Assembly (NCBI RefSeq): GCF_963678635.1
Contig: NC_087062.1
Span: 41,990,395-42,054,394 of the forward strand
DNA: 64,000 nucleotides
Direction of reading: 5' to 3'
Origin: Symsagittifera roscoffensis
Lineage: Eukaryota > Xenacoelomorpha > Acoela > Convolutidae
Shown here: one piece after another, positions 1 through 9,499 of the stretch
How positions within the stretch are numbered: position 1 is the first letter of the stretch
Layout: every line of letters starts with the position of its first letter
The notes under the pieces: generated by a model
The model's input: the letters and a program-made list of their open reading frames with translations, nothing else
What the model was told of the DNA's origin: nothing
The model's database searches: none
Translations under genes and position numbers: made by a program

Positions 1-82
1 GAATTTGCAGTTGGCACTGATGAACTAACCACCATTAAGGCACTTCAATTGCTTTGGCCACTGCTTCAAACTAAAAATATCA
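1..82 (+). repeat. Duplicated ORF4 3' segment
   Basis: This segment is repeated at 1353-1434 with a single mismatch (position 21). In the second copy it encodes the C-terminal part of ORF4. Here it is fused out of frame to the Ser/Pro/Thr-rich upstream part of ORF4, so it marks a rearrangement junction inside the element at or near position 82. Confidence 0.9.
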
Positions 83-1514
83 GACCAATCATCTCATTCT
101 TCAGACACCCCCCGAATCTCCCCAGAACTAGATAATTTCATTACCCTACAACAACAATCCTATCACCTTGACACCCCAACCATAAACCAAATCTCATCCA
201 CAATAGATTCATCCAACCCTCCTACCCCTACACCCTCTACAATTTATACTGATTCATTAGCACCATCATCCACAACTACTGAATCTTCACTCAACACTAA
301 TAGAGCTTACCGCACTTTTAAAAGGAAGTTCCCCAACCATCCTTTCCCAGCAAAACCAGGAACAGCCCGTGAATATATCAACCATCCACAACACACTAAC
401 ACAAAAGAATTTTTAGCTATCAACTTACCCTCATTTCCACAATACACCTTAAACACCCCTCATGACACTAACGAGACACGTAACTTTGTAGACGAATACG
501 TTTTAATGCCTACCCTTCCTTGGACCTCATATTATCATTTTACAAATCCCCTTTGCTTACCTTTATCTAACACTCATATCGATATAGAACGAAATAAGGA
601 CATGCTATATCGACTCACTACACCACTAACACCTAGACAATTTACTTACATTGGATACAAAAAATCACTAAAAACACACACTGCGCCCCGAGCTAATGAG
701 TATACACTAGAATATTACGATCATAACATCATCAGAACTAACCAAGATCAATTCTTAGACGACGATCGCTTCGCTAACCCACAAATCACCGAGAAATTTT
801 TCGTTAAAACACCATATGTATTTACACTAAATATCTTCGATCGCAAGTTTGACCACATTATCTCAGAAGCACTAACAGACACGCAAGCCTACGAAAGTTT
901 TAAAGAACGCTTCCAAATATTTTCACTAACCTTTCATTTCCTTGCACCACATGAAAGAGATTTGCACTGCTCACACGATATTATGTTGCGCACTAAACAA
1001 ACACACACATATACTTATTATCGTTTCATCCAAAATGAAAATCCTACACACTCCCTCCAGACAATCACACCATCGTTTTCAATTCATCAATTCCAAATAC
1101 ATCTCACCATTCTTTCTTAACTTCACATATTGCATTAAAGATACTAACCTTCATGGTATTCTTCGAAATTATGATCCCATAACCCAAATGTATATCTTTT
1201 GTCCCATCACCAAGACCTTCAACGCAGAAGAATCCCGACCCTTCCTCATCCCACACGAGTTTGTACAACCTATAGAAATCCCCATTTTAGAATTCATCCA
1301 TAACACTAAATTCAACCACAAATTATATAATCTAATCCAAAACACACCTTATGAATTTGCAGTTGGCACTGAAGAACTAACCACCATTAAGGCACTTCAA
1401 TTGCTTTGGCCACTGCTTCAAACTAAAAATATCATCCGCATCTTAGCCAAACTACTAACAACTTCAGATCTCATCCACGACATTTTCCCCCACGGTTTCT
1501 TCCCCGACGACTAA
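83..1514 (+). pseudogene. ORF4 of the giant gypsy element (copy A), unknown function, frameshifted
   Basis: I do not recognise this protein. One frame is open from about position 29 to 1120. A second frame carries the C-terminal part and ends with TAA at 1512-1514. Comparison with copy B places a frameshift between about 1020 and 1110. The first roughly 100 codons are rich in Ser, Thr and Pro. The rest looks globular, rich in Phe, Tyr, His and Asn, with few Cys and no obvious membrane segment. The C-terminal part is the best conserved against copy B: MYIFCP, the stretch IEIPILEFI, LYNLIQNTPYE and LLWPLL all recur there. The last dozen residues (IHDxFPHGFF) also match, and both copies stop within two codons of that motif. 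It lies downstream of the env-like gene in copy B, where gypsy elements normally have no gene. There is no candidate start here because the N-terminus is beyond the rearranged junction. The ORF assignment is firm; the function is unknown. Confidence 0.75.
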
Positions 1515-1523
1515 CAGGTAAGT
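1515..1523 (+). promoter_or_regulatory. Splice-donor-like site directly after the ORF4 stop
   Basis: CAG/GTAAGT, a perfect match to the metazoan 5' splice-site consensus, begins directly after the ORF4 stop codon. Copy B has a related, weaker sequence (G/GTAGTATGA) at the same position after its ORF4 stop. Whether it is used is not visible from sequence. Confidence 0.35.
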
Positions 1524-3112
1524 ATGAATTATACATATTACTAATTAATTCAAATATTAGAAACTCACCATTCTTTATCCATGTTTTCTTTAGAATTTTA
1601 GCCTTCATCCTAGATCATCTGAAAAATTCACAAAAGAAAAATAAAAAATAGCAAACTTCTTCAAAACTGTTTAAAACCCTATTAAATTTTTGCACCAACA
1701 ATTAAATAAATATAATACCAATGCAGTAAATTAATTTATAAATTTTTCCCCCATAAGCAGTAAATCTAATAATGATGAAAATTTGTAACTTAATTTCCCC
1801 CAACAACTAGCAGTAGAATTAAAATTCTATGTAGTAAATTCATAAGAAGCAAATGCAGTACTAACCTTTTGATATTTTCATTCACTCGCATAAGAATTCT
1901 ATCCAAACTCGCACAGCTCGCCCACGAAGAATTGTTTAAAATAATGAATTTCAGTTCCAAGCTTTCACACTCGATAACTCTAACACAAGATAACACGTTT
2001 CAAACTTTCCTTTAACCCGGTTGGAAAGGAATTATATACTAAACAAAACTAACCAATGCAGCTTACTAAACACCACAACACATAGCATAACAGCATGACT
2101 AAGAAAAGGAAACCAACGGTACCCAAACCGGATTAACCCAGTTTAAAACTGGATAATTTATTCTTTTGAAGACTATTATAAAGTCTAAGAAAGAAATAAT
2201 AAAACACAAAAAAGTCGAAAGACAAACCCATACCACAAACAATTTGATTTTTGAAAAAAGGACACAACCAACAAAACATAAGAAAAACCACAACAAACCC
2301 AACATAAAACGTTGTCACATAACAGGACCTCTCACAAAAACCGCATGCAATCATACTCCCACTCCTGGCCTAACCCACCAGGAAGGACGTCCTGAGCATG
2401 CTCTATAGCCGGCCTAACCCACCGTGCTACATCCACGCTTTGTGACCACACTCCTATTTTTAATAAGAGCTACTCAAGGGTGAGTAACTCTTCAAAATAA
2501 CTGAACTAAAACAAAAAGCTTTTGTAAAAACAACTAACTAAAATCATAATTAAAAAATATTAAACTAATAAAAGTTTTATAAAATGTAAATTACATTATG
2601 CAATACATAGATCAGAATACAACACCAAGGACGAACATCCAAAGACAAAACGACCCTACTACACTCGAGAAAGAATGGCCAACTACAATCAATATGCCGC
2701 CCACAATCCCAACTCAAAGGATTTAGAGTACGACTTGACTTCGCAGAAAAGGACTTCATTGAACTAGACCAATGACCACCTCGATGTTCAAGTATACGTA
2801 CAGATCCGAGTAACCAGGCATCCCCTCCACGCACAATCTCCACGCCATTCCCAGACAAGGTCAAACACAAAGAAGTTCTCACCAATGAAACAGAAAAAAC
2901 TGACATAGCCAACCATTCTGAAATCAGATTTGAGTTTGTTGCGAAAACCCAGTCGTTGTCTTGAGAAGACACAATGATTGAATCTGGGACTTCTCTAATA
3001 AGAAAACCCAGAAGAAATAAGATGTTCGCCAAATACCAACGTCCATCATCCATCTTTCGAATTGCAGAAAAACTATTCTAAAAAACTCTGTAAAACCCGG
3101 ATGGGTGGAACC
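1524..3112 (+). other. 3' non-coding region of copy A
   Basis: No sense-strand gene is seen. Several blocks are shared, inverted, with copy B: about 2104-2180 with 6960-7050, and 2385-2500 with 6650-6790. One shared block holds an imperfect inverted repeat, GAGCTACTC-aagggt-GAGTAACTC at 2467-2490, also present in copy B near 6657-6680. A polypurine tract abuts the LTR. A 158-codon antisense ORF lies at the LTR-proximal end. Confidence 0.7.
2577..3053 (-). CDS. Antisense ORF next to the 3' LTR (158 codons, hypothetical)
   Basis: This is an uninterrupted reading frame on the strand opposite to the element's genes. Its ATG lies about 60 bp inside the 3' LTR boundary, so antisense transcription from the 3' LTR would reach it first. 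The predicted protein starts MDDGRWYLANILFLLGFLI, giving a hydrophobic segment at about residues 7-20; the rest has no motif I recognise. Copy B keeps the ATG and first four codons (MDDG) and an alignable sequence for several hundred bases, but its frame stops after 35 codons. Retroviruses such as HTLV-1 carry an antisense gene in this position, but I see no sequence similarity to one. It may be a chance ORF; the position and the shared start are the only support. Confidence 0.3.
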   Translation of the reverse strand: MDDGRWYLANILFLLGFLIREVPDSIIVSSQDNDWVFATNSNLISEWLAMSVFSVSLVRTSLCLTLSGNGVEIVRGGDAWLLGSVRILEHRGGHWSSSMKSFSAKSSRTLNPLSWDCGRHIDCSWPFFLECSRVVLSLDVRPWCCILIYVLHNVIYIL

Positions 3113-3509
3113 TGATCTAAACTACATTTTATGATTGGATAAATTAGATATTTTACCAATGTAAAGTATTTAATATTAACCAATCATGATCCATCTAACT
3201 AACAATCCACTTATTTGTAAGTGCTGAAATTACTTGTAATTTCAGCACCAGAGAGATTTGAATTTAACTTAGAAATTAGTTGAACTCTCCCGAGTACTTC
3301 AGCAACCGCAATAAACCAGTATACCCTAGATCTATTGAGCCTAGCAGAGACTAGTTAAACAACCTGAGACTAGATAGTATAAGAGTAAGATTAGGATCGG
3401 TATTAGACTAAGAAGTTGAATGAATCTATCCGGCCGAAAATAAGATAGCGTGACGAGCAGACGGTGTACCCTATCCGAAATTACTCTATGAGTTATACCC
3501 ATCGGTCCT
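3113..3509 (+). repeat. 3' LTR of copy A
   Basis: It follows the polypurine tract and matches the LTR pair of copy B in reverse complement. The best-conserved stretch is near 3430-3490 (GGCCGAAAATAAGATAGCGT and the following GACGAGCAGACGGTGTACC). It starts TGATCTAAAC after GGAACC and ends near ATCGGTCCT. Boundaries are good to about 5 bp. The 5' LTR is outside the window. Confidence 0.8.
3221..3248 (+). promoter_or_regulatory. Conserved LTR stem-loop
   Basis: Two perfect 12-bp arms (GTGCTGAAATTA / TAATTTCAGCAC) enclose the loop CTTG. The same hairpin occurs in both LTRs of copy B with the same loop. In its right LTR two base pairs have changed on both sides of the stem (C-G to T-A and T-A to C-G). 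Such paired changes support selection on the folded form, as an RNA structure or a palindromic protein site. The role is not known. Confidence 0.7.
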
Positions 3510-4540
3510 AACTCAAAAAGAATAGAAAAACAAAAAAAATGAATTTTGAATTTTTTTTTGAATTTTCAAGTTTTTGATTCGGAATTAGACCAAAAATCAA
3601 AAACTTCAAACCAGTTTTTCTCGACACTGTGAAAAAAATTCAAAGTTTCGAATCACGACAAAAATTGCTTTTATATGATATATCACTCAACCCAGTCCGA
3701 TAATTATTTGTGGTACCTGATTTTGCGTGGAAACAAAAAAACTAAAACCCTTCCGAATATAAAGTTCCTCCCCGTTTTTCAAATGGTCGGAACAACAAAG
3801 CACTTTTTGTGAGAAAATGTTAAGGCCACGATAGATTCAATCCAGCATTTAATTGTGTTTTTAGTAAAACTCATCTCGACAAAAATGTTCATCTCAAGAT
3901 TGTTTGGCAAGTCTAAAATATTTGAAACATGAACCAGTTTCAGGTTTATCAATTCAATATTAAACAAAAAAAATTTAAACAAAAATTGCTACAGCGCTGA
4001 ATTAAATACCGGAAATTTTTTAAAAATGGGTAGTTGAAACTTTCACTAAAATGGATTAACATTAAAAACGGAAAAAAAGTTAGGTAGAACTTTGCCGGAT
4101 TTTGAGGAAAATAATTGAGCAGCCCTCCTATATAGACAAACGAAATTACAGACGAGGATAATCTCTAAAATTGCACTTAATGTTTGAAAATGGCTTTTGA
4201 AAAAAATTGGTGTTTTACAGTTTTTAACCTTTGTAAAACACAAATTTTTTTGTTGATATAGAAAACATACGTTATACAAAATTAAGGAGACTAAGCTTAT
4301 CTCAAACTGGTCTGCATAGGAGGCTTCGCTTTGATTTAAATTGCTCATTGTTGATCTTGTGATTGACTATAAAGAGTTTAAAATGAATAATTTTGGTTCC
4401 CATTTTTACATTTTAGGTCCCATTTTTGCAAAATAATTTGCACCATACAAAATCTGGTAAAATTCAAAGCAAATCTTTACTCTACTTTATTAATGTGAGC
4501 CAGGTAACCCAATTTGAGAAAAACGCGTTTAAAATTTTCA

Positions 4541-4599
4541 GTTTTAATAGCGTTGTCCGGGTTTTAATAGCCTTGTCCGGGATAATAGCGTTGTCCGGG
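4541..4599 (+). repeat. 20-bp tandem repeat, about three units
   Basis: The unit is GTTTTAATAGCGTTGTCCGG. The second unit has one change and the third is slightly shortened. Confidence 0.85.
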
Positions 4600-4639
4600 A
4601 TCATCAGCGCTCTCTAATCTGTTGTATGTTTCAAGGGCC

Positions 4640-4684
4640 TCGGAAGGAAAGAGAGTTACAATCAGTAACTCTCTTTCCTTCCGA
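4640..4684. repeat. Perfect 20-bp hairpin with 5-nt loop
   Basis: The left arm TCGGAAGGAAAGAGAGTTAC and its exact reverse complement are separated by AATCA. It is nested in a wider 10-bp inverted repeat at 4612-4755, so it may be part of a small MITE-like element. No target duplication was identified. Confidence 0.8.
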
Positions 4685-5121
4685 AATAAATCTCCGTTCT
4701 ATTTTGACTACCTCAGGGAAAGCTCGGATAAGCCAAGTGAGGCATCAGATTAGAGCCGTTTCAGTCATGATTTGGATTAAAAAATAATTTTTTGAAAAAA
4801 TTTCTCTATTTCACGACTTTTCAGGCGCATTTTGCATTAATTCAGATTCAATTCATCAATAAACGTTTTTTTTGCTTGAAAATATATGAATGTTTATTAC
4901 TAGCTGGTGCGGACTCATAATTGCAATTTTGAAATTCCCAAAAATATTTTCTTGAAATTACAAAAAACTTTGTATTAAAAATAGTCGATTTTTTATTAAG
5001 TGTTTTGGTCGGGGCAATAACGGTGGCTTAAGCATTCTGCGCTGCTTTCAAAGCTCTTTTGTACTCGATTTTTGCTCTAGTTTGAGTTAGGAGTCATAAG
5101 TGATAGCGAGTTAAGTTTCAG

Positions 5122-5397
5122 GGTTCTCCTGCCATGACAATTGGATTGACAATTACAGTCTGCATTCTCTTTTCGGGGCCCTTAACTGGAGGAAGTTTCA
5201 ACCCCGCCCTATCTTTCGGACCAGAATTAATTCTACTAGACTTCCCAAAATATCACTGGATCTACTGGCTTGGGCCCATTGGAGGCGGACTCTGGGCTGT
5301 GATTTTATATTATCTGGCTAATCATGAAGTGTTTACAAGAGAAATTGAAACTAAAAGACTTCAAGGTGTTTCTGAAGCTTCGTCGTATGTCAATTGA
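5122..5397 (+). CDS. Aquaporin (MIP family), 3'-terminal coding exon
   Basis: Aquaporins are six-helix membrane channels for water or small solutes. This exon opens after a plausible acceptor (AAGTTTCAG/GGT) in phase 0 and ends at TGA, encoding the last 91 residues. Visible are helix 5 (AMTIGLTITVCILFSG), the second pore half-helix with NPA (5200-5208) in GGSFNPALSFGPEL, helix 6 (HWIYWLGPIGGGLWAVILYY) and a short polar tail of about 25 residues. The HWIYW-GP motif resembles classical water aquaporins. The residue after NPA is Leu (CTA), where nearly all water aquaporins and aquaglyceroporins have the selectivity-filter Arg. Upstream exons are not seen; they probably lie left of the window beyond retroelement copy A. 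The family call is firm, the subtype is not. Confidence 0.9.
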   Translation, partial: GSPAMTIGLTITVCILFSGPLTGGSFNPALSFGPELILLDFPKYHWIYWLGPIGGGLWAVILYYLANHEVFTREIETKRLQGVSEASSYVN

Positions 5398-5573
5398 CAT
5401 GTGCGATGTAATACACAATACCCATGAAATATAGTCAATGTTGATATTATCTTTTGTTGATTTTATTTTTCAATTCAAGCCAATGGTTTTATTTTATAAA
5501 ATAGCGCCCGCGTTGAGGTGCTCGACTTATGTTTCGGCTTTGAAAGTCCAGCACGTGCAGTTTTGCGACTGAA

Positions 5574-5696
5574 ACTCCGCGGTCGAGAAGCAATTTAAAG
5601 TCGAGAAAAAAGTCAAAGCATACCCGATTTCGGGCGAGAGAGTCGAAACATTGGTCGAGCACAGTCGAAGCATAGGTCGAGCGTGGTCAAAACGAG
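5574..5696. repeat. GTCGA-rich satellite, left flank of copy B
   Basis: About five degenerate copies of the 22-bp unit seen at 23.3-23.7 kb (AGGTCGAGCACAGTCGAAACAT). It includes a variant segment, CATACCCGATTTCGG followed by a CGAGA-AGTC string, that also occurs immediately right of copy B. It starts about 180 bp after the aquaporin stop codon. Confidence 0.75.
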
Positions 5697-5698
5697 TG

Positions 5699-6069
5699 AT
5701 GACCTTTTGGTTATACTCATAGAGTAATTTCAGATAAGGTACACCGTCTGCTCGTCACGCTATCTTATTTTCGGCCGTATAGATTCGTGCAACTTCTTAG
5801 TCTAGTACCAATCTTAATCTTACTCTTATATCTCCTAGTCTCAATAGATCTAGTGTACACCGGTTTATGCGAGTTAGTTCCAGAATGAGAACAACTGTAT
5901 TCTAAGCTTAATTCAAATTGTTCTGGTGTTGAAACTACAAGTGGTTTCAACACTTACAAACAAGTGGATTGTTAGTTTGATGGAGTATGATTGGTTAGTA
6001 TTCAATATTTTATAGAGATAAAATATCAGAATAATATCCAATAATAATTTCTAGTTTAGATCTGGTTCC
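5699..6069 (-). repeat. 3' LTR of copy B
   Basis: A direct repeat of 22937-23266, sharing for example CAGATAAGGTACACCGTCTG and the following CTCGTCACGCTATCTTATTT. It carries about 12 bp and about 30 bp that the right LTR lacks. The conserved 28-nt LTR hairpin is at 5926-5953 with one disturbed pair. The + strand sequence GGTTCCTCCCATCC next to its right edge is the polypurine tract read backwards and matches that of copy A. Confidence 0.85.
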
Positions 6070-7657
6070 TCCCATCCGGGGTTTGGAGAGTTTTAGTTTT
6101 TTCAGTGTTCTATTGTAGTCGACAATGGATGATGGTGTTTTTCTTTTAGAGATTGCGAGCGTATTCTTTTTTCTGGTTTGGAAGAAGAGTTATTATCACG
6201 ATCGTTTCGGGAGATCGTATTCTGAATTCTGATCGGTTGTGATGTCTAATGATTTGGTTGATTTCAGAGAATAGCAATGGTCTAATCACATTCGGGAGTG
6301 GCATGTAGTTTGACTTTGGATGCAATGCCTGGTGACTTGGGTCTGTACGTATACTTGAACATCAAGATGGCCACTGTTCGGTTGCAATGGGTTTCCTTTG
6401 CTGCGATGCCAGGTCGTAAAATGAATCCGTTGAGAGTAGTGACTGTAGTCAGCATGTCAGGTGGGTTTTGCCATTCCGTAGTTGGAGTTTGATTGGGTTA
6501 TCAAATTTTTTGCTGCTCGTCTTTGGGCTGTATATTGTTTATATACTACATTGTATTATTTACGTATATAAATCTTTGTTAATCTTGTTTTTTTAGTCAT
6601 GATCTTGTATTGTTTTTTACCGCGAAAGCGTTATTGTTTAGTTCGGTTATTTTTAAGAGCTACTCACACATGAGTAACTCTCGTCAAAAATCGAGTTTTG
6701 GCTCACAAAGCGTGGATGTAGTACGGCGGGTGACGCCAGCTATAGAGCATGCTCAGGACGTCCTCTCTGGTGGGTTAGGCCAGGAGTGAGGGTATATATT
6801 CATGCTCTCTTTTTTGGCGGGTCCTGTTTGAGTTCAAATTTTCGTGCCTTTTTTATTACTGGTTTGTTCTTTTGATGTCTTAGTTGTGTCTTTTTCTCAA
6901 AAATCAAATTGTTTGTTTTGGGTTTGCCTTTCGACTTTTTGATGTTTTGTTCTTTTGTGTTCAGACTTAAAAATAGTCTTCAAAAGAATAATTTATCCAG
7001 TTCTAAGCTGGTGTTAATCCAGTTTGGGCACCGTGGTTTTTCTTTTCTTAGTCATGCTGTTAGGTTGTGGTTTGTAGTGTTTAGTAAGCTTGCGTTGGTT
7101 AGTTTGGTTTATAATATATTTCCTTTCCAACCGGGTTAAAGGAAAATTTGAAACTTGTTTAAACTGGTTAAAGCTGTTATCAGTGGAAGTTAAAACTTAA
7201 ATTATTAATTCAAACAATTCCTCGTGGGCAAGCTACGCAATTGTGGATAGAATTTGTGTGCGAGTGAATATTTAAACTATAAAGAAGCGTCTTTGAAAAG
7301 GTTTTTAAATTTATAGGCAACTTTTTATAATTTACTACTTTGAAATTATTAAGTTTAATGCTTGATTTGGGGGTCACAATTATCAATTTGTTCTCATTTG
7401 TAAGAATATTTACTGCATTGGTAAAACATTTAAATATCAATTTATTGCTTTGTACGGGAGAATTTTACTACTTCATTTATTGAAATTGGTTAAGAGAAAT
7501 TTTTGAATCTAGAAAAAAGTTTTCTGTTTTTAATTTCGTTTTCTTTTTTGTAGATGATTGATGATCGTGCATGAAGACTATAGAAAAAAAGAAAACATTC
7601 ACAAAGAATGGTTAGTTTTGTTTTGAATTTATTAGTAAATGATTTATTTCATACTAC
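6070..7657 (-). other. 3' non-coding region of copy B
   Basis: It lies between the ORF4 stop and the 3' LTR and aligns in blocks with 1515-3112 of copy A. On the + strand, ATG at 6125 begins the relic of the antisense ORF that is intact in copy A; it shares MDDG and then stops at 6230-6232. No other gene is seen. Confidence 0.7.
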
Positions 7658-9451
7658 CTATTCGTCGATGAAGAATCCATGGGGAAAAACGTCGTGGATG
7701 ATGTCTGATGATAATAGTAATTTAGCTAGCAAACGAATGGTGTATTTAGGTTAAAGAAGTGGCCAAAGCAAGTCGGGTGCTTTAATGATATTGTGCTCTT
7801 CAGTGTTAGGTGAGAGTTCATAGGGTGTGTTTTGAATAAGGTTATAAAATTTATGATTACATCGAGTCTTATATATGAATTCTAGGATTGGTATTTCAAC
7901 GGGCTGTAGGAATTCCTGTGGGACGATTAGTGGGCGAGATTCGTCTACGTTGAGGAACTTGGTTAAGGGACAGAATATATACATCTGGGTGATGGGATCG
8001 TATTGCGGAGGATGCCTTGTAGGTTAGTGTCTTTAAAACAATAAGTGAACTTAAGAACAAATGGTGAGATGTATTAAAAGTTAATGTATTGATATCTATG
8101 GTGAAGTTGTCGTGCTGGTGTATTATGAGTGTAATGATGTTAGATGAACTGATAATAAGTGTAAGTGTGTGTTTATTTAGTTCGTAACATGACGTCGTGT
8201 GAACAGTGCAAATCGCGTTCTTTGGGGGTGAGGAAATGAAAGGTTAGTGAAATGTGGTTAAATGGTTAAAGTATGAATCATAAGCATGAATATCACGCAG
8301 TGCTGTTGAAATGGCATGGTCGTATTTTTTTATCTAAAAAGTTGAGGGTGAAAACGTATGGTGTTTTAATGAAAAATTTCTCTGTTAGTTGTGGATTAGC
8401 AAATTGGTCGTCGTTTAGAAAGATGCCTTCGTTAGGTAGAATATATTGTTATGATCGTAGTGGTCGATAGAATATTCATTAGTTTTGGGTGCGGTGAATT
8501 TGATTAGTGATTGTTTATATCCTATTTGTTTGAATTGTTTTGGGGTTAGTGCTCTTGTTTGGGGTTAGTGCTGAGGTAGAGTTGAGTGCTGCATTGTTCA
8601 TTGTCACGGGGGTGTTATATAAAGGTAGTGATAGTGGATTAGTAAAGTGATAGAATGATGTCCATGAAAGTGTAGGGTATACTACGTGCCATTAACATAA
8701 TTAGGGTTTTCGTCATTTGGGTCTGAATGAAAATAAGTGGACTGGTGGAAAAAGGGTAAACATATTTGGATCAATTCTTTTGTGTTAGTGTGAAGTGGAT
8801 GATTGACAAATGTTGTGGATGTTCCTAGGTTAGAGGGAACTGGAGTATTAGAAAATTTTCTTTTAAAAGTTCGGTAGGCTCGGTTTGTACTGGAGGATGG
8901 GGTTGATGAAGAAATTGGGTTTTTCGAGGGTTATAATGTGAAGAGGGAGTTGGGGTTGATGGGCTGGATGGTTATATAGATTGTGAGATTTGGTGAATGG
9001 CTAGTGTTTGAGTGTGCTGTAATTGTCGTTGGTGTGTGATGAAGTTATCAAGCTCGTGGGATATCTGTGTATTTACAGAGCTGTTGTTGTCGGAAGGCTT
9101 ATTGGTCAAGGTGGAATATATGGGTGTTACATTGAAAATAGAAGAGGGAGGGGAAGGGGGTTCAATAATGACTTGGGAGTGAATCGGTTGAAAGGGAGGT
9201 TGGAAAAATGTAGATGAGCTGGGTTCAGAGTTGGCAAATATGTCGGGGGTCTCGATATCGGAATTATTAAATTTGGAGATAGTGTTGAATACAGTTGTGT
9301 TTGAATTAGTGTCTGAATCCATGCTGGATGAAGTGTTATCATGAGGTGATTGAGATGGAGGGAAATCAAAAAGTGGGATGATGGGGAGGTTGCTTTGGAA
9401 GTTGGCTGGGTAGGAAATTGAGCGATGGAGTGATCCAACTTGGCGGCTCAT
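7658..9451 (-). pseudogene. ORF4 of the giant gypsy element (copy B), unknown function, broken
   Basis: It starts at the ATG of MSRQVGSLHRSISYP and would span about 600 codons. The first 160 codons are intact: a low-complexity Ser/Pro/Thr/Asn tract ending in ELDNFITHQRQLQHTQ, which matches the ELDNFIT stretch in copy A. The remainder has several stops and frameshifts, but C-terminal segments align with copy A (RDLHCSHDVMLRTK, then MYIFCPLTK, EIPILEFI, LYNL/FYNLIQNTPYE, and IIHDVFPHGFF just before TAG). The gene sits directly downstream of the env-like gene with a gap of less than 100 bp. I recognise no domain and can only say that a post-env protein of the same length class existed in two independent copies. 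Confidence 0.7.
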
Positions 9452-9499
9452 CGTGGGCTAAAAAGATGGTTGTTCTGAGAACGAAAGTTAGTGTTATGA

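Larger units (their letters stand above)
1..3509 (+). mobile_element. Giant env-bearing Ty3/gypsy element, copy A, 3' end
   Basis: This is the 3' part of a retroelement that enters the window from the left. It matches the reverse complement of the larger copy at 5.7-23.3 kb in several places: the C-terminal half of ORF4, the 3' non-coding blocks, the polypurine tract and the LTR. It contains most of ORF4 (with one frameshift), about 1.6 kb of 3' non-coding DNA, a polypurine tract (GGGTGGAA at 3103-3110) and a 3' LTR. Its gag, pol and env would lie to the left of the window. Divergence from copy B is high, with many substitutions and indels, so the two are separate insertions and not a recent duplication. 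It probably sits in an intron of the aquaporin gene whose last exon is downstream. Confidence 0.85.
3510..5121. other. Probable intron upstream of the aquaporin terminal exon
   Basis: No coding sequence is recognised. It holds a 20-bp tandem repeat, a perfect hairpin and an outer 10-bp inverted repeat (CTCTAATCTG at 4612-4621, its complement at 4746-4755). A segment at about 3680-3725 containing TTATTTGTGGTACCTGATTT recurs inverted near 27271-27315, so part of this region is dispersed repeat. Confidence 0.5.
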
